This document shows, in pieces, positions 1 through 5,180 of a stretch of DNA of 11,063 nucleotides. Location of the stretch: NCBI GenBank assembly GCA_937898445.1, contig CALEJY010000197.1, positions 1 through 11,063 of the forward strand. Reading direction: 5' to 3'. A model generated the notes under the pieces. That model made no database searches. It was given only the letters and a program-made list of their open reading frames with translations, and was not told the origin of the DNA. Every line of letters starts with the position of its first letter. Position 1 is the first letter of the stretch. Source of the DNA: an uncultured Candidatus Melainabacteria bacterium (GTDB lineage: Bacteria > Cyanobacteriota > Vampirovibrionia > Gastranaerophilales > Gastranaerophilaceae). A program made the translations under genes and the position numbers.

Positions 1-268
1 CGAATTCTTTCCACCAATATAAAGGTGCTGTAATTCTTACATATACTGGCATCATTCTCATAAATTTTCTATGGTCTGTATCTGCAATAGATAACTTATT
101 CATAAGTTTAGCATCATTAACACCTAAAGCATATATCTTATCACTATTAATATTATAAGTAATATAACTGTCACTTTTATCCCAACTGTTCATTGGATTT
201 CTCATACCCTCAATAACAAACTGCATTTGTTCTGGTGAAGGTAAAGTAATATGTTGTAATTTAATCAT
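1..268 (-). CDS. Possible ThyX-like phage protein (N-terminal part, truncated by window edge)
   Basis: Open frame starting at ATG 268 and running off the window edge, so only the first 89 codons are visible. AAGGAG lies about 7 nt upstream of the start. The visible part has a short N-terminal strand, then a segment reading RKFMRMMPVYVRITAPLYWW at about residues 66-85, followed by KEF. I remember this Trp-rich 'APLYWWKEF' block from phage proteins sometimes annotated as FAD-dependent thymidylate synthase (ThyX) or as hypothetical. The ThyX signature RHRxxS would lie outside the visible part or be absent, so the family call rests on recall of similar phage proteins. It is the last visible gene of the left operon, 14 nt after the NrdR-like zinc ribbon gene, which is a setting compatible with nucleotide metabolism. 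The frame itself is very likely real; the function is tentative. Confidence 0.55.
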   Translation of the reverse strand, partial: MIKLQHITLPSPEQMQFVIEGMRNPMNSWDKSDSYITYNINSDKIYALGVNDAKLMNKLSIADTDHRKFMRMMPVYVRITAPLYWWKEF

Positions 269-282
269 TGTTATTCTCCTTT

Positions 283-468
283 TTAATAATATTCAGCTTG
301 GTCTATAGCTTTTTTATATAATTTTCTATATTCTTGCTTATCTATTCTCTCCTCTTTTGTATAAAATACATCCTTGCATTCATTACATTGTCTTTTTCTT
401 ATTGTTGTTTCAAAAGTAGTTCTGCTATCTATTACTTTCAAACTACCTGCACACTTTTTACATATCAC
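283..468 (-). CDS. Mini NrdR-like zinc ribbon protein
   Basis: 61 aa. The N-terminus closely follows the zinc ribbon of the ribonucleotide reductase repressor NrdR: two CxxC pairs (C3/C6 and C28/C31), the VIDSR motif at 12-16, a basic RKRQC run at 24-28 and F-Y-T-x-E after the second pair. In NrdR this ribbon binds DNA. The protein ends soon after it, so the ATP-cone domain that senses nucleotides in full-length NrdR (about 150 aa) is missing; the rest is a basic helical tail ending in YY. The start is GTG at 468, six bases after AGGAGG. The nearby ATG at 465 is followed at once by TAA and cannot be used. The gene overlaps the end of the upstream nuclease gene by 11 nt. Inference: a phage DNA-binding regulator or decoy that may act on nucleotide-metabolism promoters. 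It could also be a generic zinc ribbon protein. Confidence 0.8.
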   Translation of the reverse strand: MICKKCAGSLKVIDSRTTFETTIRKRQCNECKDVFYTKEERIDKQEYRKLYKKAIDQAEYY

Positions 469-796
469 TTTTATCCTCCTTAAATCTTAAATATTCCAAA
501 AACTGTTGCTGACTTAATACATATAAGTCTGTATCTATATCAGGGTCAAATCTAAAAGCTAATACAGCTTCTTCCTTTCCTTGTTCAAAAGCCTGCTCTC
601 TCATTTTAGATATCCATTCTTTTTTAATAGTGAAAGATGTCTGCTTCTTTGTTGGAGTTTTAGCTTCTATAAAGAATTTATCTGTATGAACATCACCTCC
701 ACCGAATCTTGTACCGCCTGAATTGCTCTGCACTTTTCCACCTGTCACCTTGGCTATATGCTGTTCCTGTCTATCTGAATAATCTCTAGTTGCCAT
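458..796 (-). CDS. PD-(D/E)XK nuclease, probable Holliday junction resolvase-like
   Basis: 112 aa. The first half carries a compact PD-(D/E)XK core: E11 in an N-terminal helix, a Ser/Gly-rich stretch (about 24-34) leading to G-G-D35-V, then F-F-I-E44-A-K46. These are the metal-binding and catalytic positions of archaeal Hjc-like resolvases and related small phage nucleases. A basic segment (KKEWISKMREQ) and a beta-rich C-terminus follow. Length and the lone catalytic domain suit a small resolvase or structure-specific nuclease; Hjc-like activity is inferred from the motif layout alone. The ATG at 796 overlaps the stop of the 41-aa gene by one base (TAATG), and GGAGG lies about 11 nt upstream. 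It sits in the left operon together with zinc proteins, separate from the RuvC-like gene in the middle operon. A VRR-NUC or other PD-(D/E)XK subtype is an alternative. Confidence 0.75.
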   Translation of the reverse strand: MATRDYSDRQEQHIAKVTGGKVQSNSGGTRFGGGDVHTDKFFIEAKTPTKKQTSFTIKKEWISKMREQAFEQGKEEAVLAFRFDPDIDTDLYVLSQQQFLEYLRFKEDKSDM

Positions 797-921
797 TATT
801 TATTTTTCCTCCTTTTATTGGCTTCTATAGCTCTACCCTGTTTTAATGCTTCTTTCTTAGTGGGATATACTTTTCCTGTTGTTCCCCATTTATAACCTTT
901 CTTTGTTCGTACTACTGGCAT
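796..921 (-). CDS. Small basic hypothetical protein, 41 aa
   Basis: ATG at 921 follows GGGAGG with a 6-nt spacer, and TAA at 796-798 overlaps the next gene's ATG by one base (TAATG), strong support for a real translated gene. The product is very basic and short: an N-terminal beta-like stretch (MPVVRTKKGYKWG), G-K-V-Y-P-T, then a predicted helix ending in a Lys/Arg-rich tail (NKRRKNK). It has no Cys and no membrane segment. I recall similar 'KGYKWGxxGKxY' mini-proteins in phages of Gram-positive bacteria but know no function. The charge would suit nucleic-acid binding, which is only inference. It lies directly upstream of, and probably is translationally coupled to, the PD-(D/E)XK nuclease gene. 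Confidence 0.75.
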   Translation of the reverse strand: MPVVRTKKGYKWGTTGKVYPTKKEALKQGRAIEANKRRKNK

Positions 922-939
922 TGATTTCCTCCCATTCTT

Positions 940-1011
940 TTACTTATAATAGTTCCAAATAACTATACATGCAATAATCAGTATCACAAACCAAATAAAT
1001 AATTGAATCAT
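940..1011 (-). CDS. Single-pass membrane microprotein, 23 aa
   Basis: ATG at 1011, TAA at 940-942. Nearly the whole product is one hydrophobic segment (about residues 4-19: LFIWFVILIIACIVIW) with a short NYYK end, consistent with one transmembrane helix with Lys at the C-terminal side. It fits exactly in the gap between the 76-aa and 41-aa genes on the same strand. The ribosome binding site is weak (AAAGGAT about 9 nt upstream), so translation is less certain than for its neighbours. Phages often encode such tiny membrane peptides, usually of unknown role. Alternatively this is merely AT-rich leader sequence for the 41-aa gene. Confidence 0.45.
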   Translation of the reverse strand: MIQLFIWFVILIIACIVIWNYYK

Positions 1012-1030
1012 AGTTTACACATCCTTTATC

Positions 1031-1261
1031 TTAAAATTCCCATAATCCTAAATCATAACCCCACCATATATCATCATCAAAATTATTAATATCATGTATT
1101 CTCAATTCTTCACACATATGTTTATAATGCTCCATGTTTTCATTAATGAATTTCCAATAGACATAACTTGTAAAATCAAAATCACCTCTAGGAAAGTCTA
1201 AATCAAGAATATATGCTATTTTATCTGCTAATTTAATTTGTTTCTTGGAAGGTGCTTTCAA
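1031..1261 (-). CDS. Hypothetical phage protein, 76 aa, TTG start
   Basis: The start is set by context. GGGAGGTGATAAC precedes a TTG at 1261 with a 7-nt spacer, and that TTG overlaps the upstream gene's TGA as TTGA. An in-frame ATG at 1276 lies ahead of this ribosome binding site and is unlikely to be used. The product begins (M)KAPSKKQIKLADKIA, a basic amphipathic helix of the 'P-S/T-x-K-Q-I-x-x-A-x-x-I-A' type seen in several phage and plasmid proteins. An aromatic middle part (TSYVYWKF) and an acidic Trp-rich C-terminus (DDDIWWGYDLGLW) follow. I do not recognise a defined family. It is the fourth visible gene downstream of the left promoter and directly follows the DUF6011-type gene. Confidence 0.8.
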   Translation of the reverse strand: MKAPSKKQIKLADKIAYILDLDFPRGDFDFTSYVYWKFINENMEHYKHMCEELRIHDINNFDDDIWWGYDLGLWEF

Positions 1262-1794
1262 GTTATCACCTCCCATTCTTTTATAGCGGATTTAATAACC
1301 CAGCCTGTCCATTTAATATTTCCTATCTGTTGAACAAGCTCATTCCATTTCTCTCTAGCTTCTTCTTCACTTTCTATTCTTATAATACCAACCTTTTCAG
1401 AACATTCTGGACCTATGCCATATAGCTTAGATACTGGATTAGTCAAAGCTCTTCCACAACATGAGCATTTAGAAGTAGGTTCAGCTTTACCTTCAAGATT
1501 CATATAATACATTCCTCTTGTTTCTTTTATAACTTCTCCTTGCATGATACAAAGTGGCATAGGCTTTCCATTATTCCACTTATCCTGAAAATCAAAATTG
1601 GCTGTGGCAGGTTCTGTCATATACTTCTTAACAGTGATTTTATATGACTTTCCGACTTCCATTTTTTCAGATTTCATATAGTCTTCTGCATAAGTTACAC
1701 CGCTATGTCTGGCAGGGAGGATAAACTCAAACGGCTTATCCTCTTCAAAATCCATATTCTGAAATCTATGTATCTGTTTAAATATTTCCTGCAT
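1258..1794 (-). CDS. DUF6011-type zinc-binding phage protein
   Basis: 178 aa. At residues 110-131 it has C-S-C-C-G-R-A-L-T-N-P-x-S-x-x-x-G-I-G-P-E-C, the signature I associate with the DUF6011 zinc-binding domain ('CGRxLTdPxSxxxGIGPxC'), with C110, C113 and C131 as likely ligands. The part before it (about 20-105) is beta-rich; the last 40 residues form an acidic helix and a Trp-containing segment (WTGWVIKSAIKEW). Similar modules occur in phage and plasmid proteins of unknown role, often within larger DNA-metabolism proteins; nucleic-acid binding is only inference. ATG at 1794 follows an AGAGG site about 9 nt upstream. The stop overlaps the TTG start of the next gene (TTGA), so the two are probably translationally coupled. 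Confidence 0.8.
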   Translation of the reverse strand: MQEIFKQIHRFQNMDFEEDKPFEFILPARHSGVTYAEDYMKSEKMEVGKSYKITVKKYMTEPATANFDFQDKWNNGKPMPLCIMQGEVIKETRGMYYMNLEGKAEPTSKCSCCGRALTNPVSKLYGIGPECSEKVGIIRIESEEEAREKWNELVQQIGNIKWTGWVIKSAIKEWEVIT

Positions 1795-1809
1795 AATTAA
1801 AAACCTCTT

Positions 1810-1995
1810 TTAAAAAGTTTCCTGACGTACATCTGTAAAATATTGTAAATTGCTATCTTCAGGAATGCCACTCATGACATATCTTTTATGTTTAGCTCGT
1901 TTATTATATTTTTCACAAGCTCTTACTGCCATTTCTAAATTATCATATATTTTACGGGAATTGTTCATAAAACCTGATACCCAATATTTTCTCAT
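1810..1995 (-). CDS. Small hypothetical protein, 61 aa
   Basis: Basic protein beginning MRKYWVSGFM, with a central helix (about 19-33) and a short beta-like C-terminal part. I do not recognise a family. The layout resembles short phage proteins in which a 'YxVxGF' strand precedes a helix with an 'A-C-E-K-Y-N-K' pattern. The start is ambiguous. ATG at 1995 has only GGTGG five bases before it, while the better AGAAAGG lies 13 nt upstream. In-frame GTG (2004) and TTG (2007) are too close to AGAAAGG. I chose the ATG; the alternatives would add 3-4 residues. The gene sits 15 nt upstream of the DUF6011-type gene. Confidence 0.65.
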   Translation of the reverse strand: MRKYWVSGFMNNSRKIYDNLEMAVRACEKYNKRAKHKRYVMSGIPEDSNLQYFTDVRQETF

Positions 1996-2018
1996 ATTTT
2001 CCACCAAACCTTTCTATT

Positions 2019-2186
2019 TTATTTTGAAATATTTTTAATATATTGTTTATTTTTTACACTATTCACAAGTCTTTCATATTCAGTTGCTGGAACAAGTATT
2101 GTACAACTATCAATAACTTCATAACCTTTAATATTGTATTTCTCAATCATATTCCATGTATCAATTATATTTCTCATTGCTCTCAT
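2019..2186 (-). CDS. Small hypothetical protein, 55 aa, first gene of the left operon
   Basis: ATG at 2186 follows a perfect AGGAGG with an 8-nt spacer. TAA is at 2019-2021. The protein has an N-terminal amphipathic helix (MRAMRNIIDTWNMIEKY), a beta-like stretch (GYEVIDSCTILVP), then a helix with a basic end (ATEYERLVNSVKNK). The pattern suggests a small alpha-beta domain, but I do not recognise the family. It is the first gene after the promoter at 2227-2255, with a leader of only about 33 nt, so it should be strongly transcribed. First genes behind strong phage promoters are sometimes regulators or host-takeover peptides; nothing in this sequence decides that. Confidence 0.75.
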   Translation of the reverse strand: MRAMRNIIDTWNMIEKYNIKGYEVIDSCTILVPATEYERLVNSVKNKQYIKNISK

Positions 2187-2223
2187 ATTTTTGTCCTCCT
2201 AATATGTTATCTCTTAACTTGAT

Positions 2224-2280
2224 TATATTGTAATACATACATAAGAAAATGTCAAGCACTTTTTAAAAATAAATAAAAAA
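2224..2280 (-). repeat. Duplicated promoter block, copy 1
   Basis: 57-bp block that aligns without gaps to 7791-7847 in the same orientation. 52 of 57 positions match by hand count. All five differences (about 2240, 2242, 2243, 2245, 2246) fall in the spacer between the -35 and -10 boxes. The boxes themselves and 25 bp upstream of the -35 are identical. Confidence 0.9.
2227..2255 (-). promoter_or_regulatory. Sigma-70-type promoter P1 of the left operon
   Basis: On the minus strand, a perfect -35 TTGACA (2255-2250) is followed by a 17-nt spacer and -10 TACAAT (2232-2227). A/T tracts at 2256-2280, including the palindrome TTTTTAAAAA, could act as an UP element. Transcription would begin near 2220, about 33 nt before the ATG at 2186. 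A near copy lies at 7794-7822. Confidence 0.88.
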
Positions 2281-2309
2281 GTTATCCACAATTTAATGTA
2301 GATAACTTT
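2275..2309 (-). terminator. Intrinsic terminator of the recA operon
   Basis: Minus-strand RNA folds into a 13-bp stem (2309-2297 with 2290-2278, one G-U pair) with a 6-nt loop, followed by a run of U's continuing into a U-rich stretch to about 2265. It starts 17 nt after the recA stop codon. The U-rich tail is also the upstream part of promoter P1, so termination of the middle operon and initiation of the left operon share the same bases. Confidence 0.85.
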
Positions 2310-2325
2310 AATGAATTGTTGATAA
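2282..2325. other. Cluster of three DnaA-box-like 9-mers (candidate origin element)
   Basis: TTATCCACA on the plus strand at 2282-2290 is a perfect match to the bacterial DnaA box TTATNCACA. TTATCTACA (minus, 2305-2297) and TTATCAACA (minus, 2325-2317) each differ by one base. An AT-only stretch (2259-2280) adjoins, as expected of an unwinding element. Two of the boxes also form the arms of the terminator stem, so part of the match may follow from that symmetry. An origin function is inference. Confidence 0.35.
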
Positions 2326-3345
2326 CTAACATTCTTCGTTCAATAATTTCTCCAATTTTGAATAGAAATCTGTATAGTTATCATTTTCCTTTAAATACTC
2401 AACTAACTTGGATTTACCTTGATATTTGCTTAATACTTCCCCTGTTTCTGTATCAACTAAAGAGAACCACGCCCCGCCTTGTACAACTAATCCCATCTTG
2501 ATAGCTACATCAACTGCATCTGATACATAGTCAATTCCTTCCAGATATTTTAATGTGTAAAAGCCTACTTTTCTGTCAGGTCTACATACTTTAGATTTAA
2601 CAAGTGCTACATTGACTATATTACCTGCCGGATTCTCACAAGCTCTTGAAAGATTATTACCTTTTTCATCAATATAATTACCTTTTCTGAATTCAAGCCT
2701 TGTACTACAACTATGTCTCCAAGCTCTTCCACCGGTGGTTGTTGTTCCACCATACATACTATTCATATCATCTCTTACTTGATTTATTCCTATAAAAGCA
2801 GTTTGTGTTCTGAAAAGAATTGGGGTTACTTTCTTGCTAAATTCAGTGAGTGCCATACTTACTCCACCATAGGTTCTTTCTCCTATCTGTTTTTCGTTTG
2901 CCTGCATTGATACCATAGCACCTATTGAATCTAATATACATAGACTTATTTCTCCGCTATCTATGAGTTCTATAATCATATTAAAAACTTCTTCTGCACC
3001 CATACTATCCGGGTCAAGATAGATTATATCGTCACAGTTCAATCCTAGCTTTGTTGCCCAGCAAGAATCAAAAGTGTGTTCAATATCTACAAATAACACT
3101 TTTTTATCTGGGAACATCTTTTGAGCATTCCCAGCTACATCTATAGCGGTGGTTGTCTTTCCACTTCCATCTGTACCATAAAACTCCGCTATTCTGCCAA
3201 CTGGGGTACCACCATAGGTCATATAATTTAATCTGCATGATGAAAAAGGAATCTTCTGTACTTCTTGAAAATCAACACCTAACTGAATATTTCCTACTTT
3301 CATTTTCTTATTTAAGTCTTTTATAATTAAATCAAGATTACTCAT
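2326..3345 (-). CDS. recA: Phage RecA recombinase
   Basis: 339 aa, close to the bacterial RecA length of about 350. It has a Walker A GTDGSGKT at 57-64, the catalytic-Glu region VDIEHTFD (E89, equivalent to the Glu of the bacterial 'DAEHALD'), Walker B with LCILDS at 135-140, and INQVR at 187-191 followed by a Gly/Thr-rich DNA-binding loop (199-206, then GGRAW). It lacks the acidic C-terminal tail of host RecA and differs from consensus at many positions (for example DGSGKT rather than ESSGKT), so it is a phage copy rather than host recA. Role: ATP-dependent filament on single-stranded DNA, homologous pairing and strand exchange. ATG at 3345 follows GGAGG, and the gene overlaps the upstream gene by 8 nt. 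It is the last gene of the middle operon, just before a terminator. Resection and resolvase genes lie in the same operon. Confidence 0.95.
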   Translation of the reverse strand: MSNLDLIIKDLNKKMKVGNIQLGVDFQEVQKIPFSSCRLNYMTYGGTPVGRIAEFYGTDGSGKTTTAIDVAGNAQKMFPDKKVLFVDIEHTFDSCWATKLGLNCDDIIYLDPDSMGAEEVFNMIIELIDSGEISLCILDSIGAMVSMQANEKQIGERTYGGVSMALTEFSKKVTPILFRTQTAFIGINQVRDDMNSMYGGTTTTGGRAWRHSCSTRLEFRKGNYIDEKGNNLSRACENPAGNIVNVALVKSKVCRPDRKVGFYTLKYLEGIDYVSDAVDVAIKMGLVVQGGAWFSLVDTETGEVLSKYQGKSKLVEYLKENDNYTDFYSKLEKLLNEEC

Positions 3346-3598
3346 TTATATTGCCTCCTGCCTTTACTATCTTTATTGCCTTTTCAAGGGGAATAAGATA
3401 ATTATTGCTGTTGCCGCTTCCATACAATCTTACAGAAGAGTCTGTTTTCAACTGTTCCATAACAGCATCTACATCATAGGCGGTTGGTTGTTCGTCAATC
3501 AATTCACATATCTTATTGGCTTTTTGAGCTGAATAACCATTCACAATAGTCATTCCAGCAATTTGTCGTTTGAACTCATCTGCGTCAATAAGTCTCAT
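3338..3598 (-). CDS. Hypothetical phage protein, LIDAD type, 86 aa
   Basis: The protein starts MRLIDADEFKRQI, a beginning common among short proteins of Firmicutes phages ('LIDADxL/F' family). It continues with a helix, EQPTAYDVDAV, another helix and a final helix rich in Lys (EKAIKIVKAGG). The function of this family is not known to me. ATG at 3598 has GGAGG with a 7-nt spacer and overlaps the upstream TAA by one base (TAATG), so an earlier in-frame start 30 nt upstream is rejected. Its stop lies 8 nt inside recA, so the two are likely co-translated. Confidence 0.85.
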   Translation of the reverse strand: MRLIDADEFKRQIAGMTIVNGYSAQKANKICELIDEQPTAYDVDAVMEQLKTDSSVRLYGSGNSNNYLIPLEKAIKIVKAGGNINE

Positions 3599-3720
3599 TA
3601 TTCGTCCTCCTGTTCTCTTATCAGACAATAATTGTAAGCCATACAGCCATCACAAGTCTGTCTTTGACATCCTTCTTCTAAATAATCCGCTCCATCTTCC
3701 ATATATTCTGCTTCGCTCAT
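3598..3720 (-). CDS. Cysteine-containing mini-protein, 40 aa
   Basis: An acidic N-terminal half (MSEAEYMEDGADYLEEG) precedes a Cys cluster C18-x4-C23-x2-C26-x5-C32. The spacing C-x2-C-x5-C resembles the C-terminal cluster of Cas4/AddB-type iron-sulfur proteins, but a zinc knuckle is equally possible. Both ends are locked by overlaps: ATG at 3720 overlaps the upstream TGA as ATGA, and TAA at 3598-3600 overlaps the next ATG as TAATG. That leaves little doubt that it is translated even though its own ribosome binding site is poor (GAGGA directly before ATG); it probably relies on translational coupling. I know no function for it. Confidence 0.8.
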   Translation of the reverse strand: MSEAEYMEDGADYLEEGCQRQTCDGCMAYNYCLIREQEDE

Positions 3721-4004
3721 TCCTCATCCATCCAATCTAACCTATGACCGCACTTGCTACAGTAATTTGGGGCATTGTTGTTATTCATTATTCCTATATC
3801 GTGACTGACTTTGATTATGTTTCCACATTCACAATGGAATACAGAAAGAGTATCACTAAGGTTATAATTAAATATGGGTTTCCTTGATATCTGCTTTTCG
3901 AGTGCTTGTATTGCCACATCTAAAGCCTCAGCTCTCTTTTGTGGGATGATACCACCTCTCGGTCTTATTTCATGTAATTCCTTAATTGCTTCAATCTCTT
4001 TCAT
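3717..4004 (-). CDS. Zinc-ribbon hypothetical phage protein, 95 aa
   Basis: An N-terminal helical domain (MKEIEAIKELHEI, then KRAEALDVAIQALEKQI) resembles the short helical module widespread in Firmicutes phage proteins. It is followed by a C-terminal zinc-ribbon-like segment with C58, C60, C82 and C85 (the last pair in YCSKCGHRLDW). ATG at 4004 is chosen because AGGTGA lies 4-7 nt upstream. The frame is open for 25 more codons, but those overlap the previous gene and have no ribosome binding site. The stop overlaps the next gene's ATG (ATGA). Function unknown; the architecture suggests a small scaffold or nucleic-acid-binding protein. Confidence 0.8.
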   Translation of the reverse strand: MKEIEAIKELHEIRPRGGIIPQKRAEALDVAIQALEKQISRKPIFNYNLSDTLSVFHCECGNIIKVSHDIGIMNNNNAPNYCSKCGHRLDWMDEE

Positions 4005-4008
4005 AAAA

Positions 4009-4284
4009 TCACCTGCTTTCTTTTCTCTTAAAATTCTCACAAGGTACATCAAGCAAGCAACCACATCTTTCAATTTCATTCAAGCCCCAGTATGTCTTGT
4101 ATCTGTAAGAGTTTTGACAGTTAAAGCAAAAATCCTTGCCATTGTTCGATTTGTAACTTGTCTTTTTATCCTCTAACTTTTCTTTGAGGTTTTCGTTTAT
4201 CTCTTTGAGTTCTTTGATTTTTTCCTGTGATTCCCTAAAATCTTCAATGAGTTTATCATATTTCTTCTTACTTAAAATCTTCAT
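4009..4284 (-). CDS. Coiled-coil protein with Cys-rich C-terminus, 91 aa
   Basis: Residues about 6-43 are almost wholly charged and heptad-like (SKKKYDKLIEDFRESQEKIK and onward), predicting a coiled coil that could mediate oligomerisation. The second half carries C53, C56, C74, C76 and C82, a likely metal site. ATG at 4284 is 7 nt after the upstream gene's TAG, with GAGGA at the end of that gene as ribosome binding site. A GTG start at 4308 would lack one. The stop TGA is part of the next gene's AGGTGA site. I recognise the type from Firmicutes phages but not a function. Confidence 0.8.
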   Translation of the reverse strand: MKILSKKKYDKLIEDFRESQEKIKELKEINENLKEKLEDKKTSYKSNNGKDFCFNCQNSYRYKTYWGLNEIERCGCLLDVPCENFKRKESR

Positions 4285-4291
4285 TCTGCTA

Positions 4292-4849
4292 CTATTCCTC
4301 GCTTTCACTATGATTTATATATCTACTATTCGATAGTTCCATTTCTGTAATTCTTTTATTCATTACTTTTTTCAAGCTATTAAGCATTTCATATCCGGCA
4401 TCCATTCTCAATTTTACTTTCTTATAAGCTCTTGAATATATAGCGAGTGTCATTGTTTCTGCTTGTGATATAAGCTCTGCTTGTGCAGTTTTATCTGCAA
4501 CTGTTTTTCCTGTTGCCTGCTCCCTTGCTTTTGAATACACTTCCTGCCGGATAGCTTTGCAAGTATCTTCTTTAATGCCTAAGTCTTCCTGTGCAGAACC
4601 AGTGAAGTATAATATATTTGCTAATTCTAATATATGCTTCTCTAATGTGTCATCAGTTAAAGAATTATTTTCTCTCAATTCTAATCTGATAATGTCCATT
4701 TCTACATCAAGTGACTTACAATAATTATTTACAAGTTTATCTGATATTTCCTTGATTGTATCACTTATGTTATCCACATTTTTCATTATAGATTCAGCAG
4801 TTTTTGGTTGTTCGTTATTTACTTTTATTCCTTCTCTACGACTTGCCAT
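4292..4849 (-). CDS. Helical phage protein, possible recombination mediator
   Basis: 185 aa, almost entirely helical by composition, with no Cys pairs and no membrane segment. An N-terminal part (about 15-65) is acidic and heptad-like. The core (about 75-120) has NILYFTGSAQEDLGIKEDTC, then a basic stretch KAREQATGKTVADKTAQAEL. The C-terminal helix (about 130-172) contains AYKKVKLRMDAGYEMLNSLK and ends KRITEME. The layout of a basic ssDNA-binding-like core and a C-terminal helix ending in 'SxKKVxxxRI' reminds me of T4 UvsY-type recombination mediators, and the gene shares an operon with recA; this is inference without detectable signature residues. ATG at 4849 has AGAGGTGAT upstream and overlaps the previous gene by 14 nt. 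It could also be an unrelated coiled-coil scaffold. Confidence 0.75.
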   Translation of the reverse strand: MASRREGIKVNNEQPKTAESIMKNVDNISDTIKEISDKLVNNYCKSLDVEMDIIRLELRENNSLTDDTLEKHILELANILYFTGSAQEDLGIKEDTCKAIRQEVYSKAREQATGKTVADKTAQAELISQAETMTLAIYSRAYKKVKLRMDAGYEMLNSLKKVMNKRITEMELSNSRYINHSESEE

Positions 4850-5006
4850 TTATTATCACCTCTTTATATCTGTATTTATCAAGTTTAAAATCAATACAAA
4901 ATAAAAGTTGCTTTAATGCTTCATTAGTTATTTCATGTTCAGCAGATAATTTGCAAAGTAATAATCTTATATCAGATAAATCTGTAATGACTTCAGTTTC
5001 TCCCAT
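4836..5006 (-). CDS. Small hypothetical protein, 56 aa
   Basis: ATG at 5006 follows AAGGAGG with a 7-nt spacer; TAG is at 4836-4838. The product has an acidic N-terminus (MGETEVITDLSDI), a long helix with two Cys (LLLCKLSAEHEI and LKQLLFCIDF) and a basic end. I do not recognise a family. Its final 14 bases overlap the next gene, and the AGAGGTGAT ribosome binding site of that gene lies inside its last codons, so translation of the two is probably coupled. Confidence 0.75.
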   Translation of the reverse strand: MGETEVITDLSDIRLLLCKLSAEHEITNEALKQLLFCIDFKLDKYRYKEVIINGKS

Positions 5007-5021
5007 TATAATGCCTCCTTA

Positions 5022-5180
5022 TTATACCCAAAATTCCATATCTATTAGATGCTTTGTATATACATTTCTATCATTTAATCGCATAAATCTTCCATATAAA
5101 CCATCAAGGCTCAATAATTGATAGAATTCATTATCAGATTTTCCTTTGTATATGTGCATAATGTTATTATAATGTTCCAT
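5022..5180 (-). CDS. Small hypothetical protein, 52 aa
   Basis: ATG at 5180 has AAGGAG about 8 nt upstream, inside the end of the RuvC-like gene, which it overlaps by 14 nt. TAA at 5022-5024 lies 15 nt before the next gene's ATG. The protein is aromatic and basic (MEHYNNIMHIYKGKSDNEFY, later YGRFMRLNDRNVYT) and ends MEFWV. It has the look of a small folded alpha-beta domain. No family recognised. Confidence 0.72.
   Translation of the reverse strand: MEHYNNIMHIYKGKSDNEFYQLLSLDGLYGRFMRLNDRNVYTKHLIDMEFWV

Noticed and set aside
1850..2038. Plus-strand open frame with a hydrophobic product
   Set aside because: It is the complement of the 61-aa and 55-aa minus-strand genes, which have ribosome binding sites and fit the operon.
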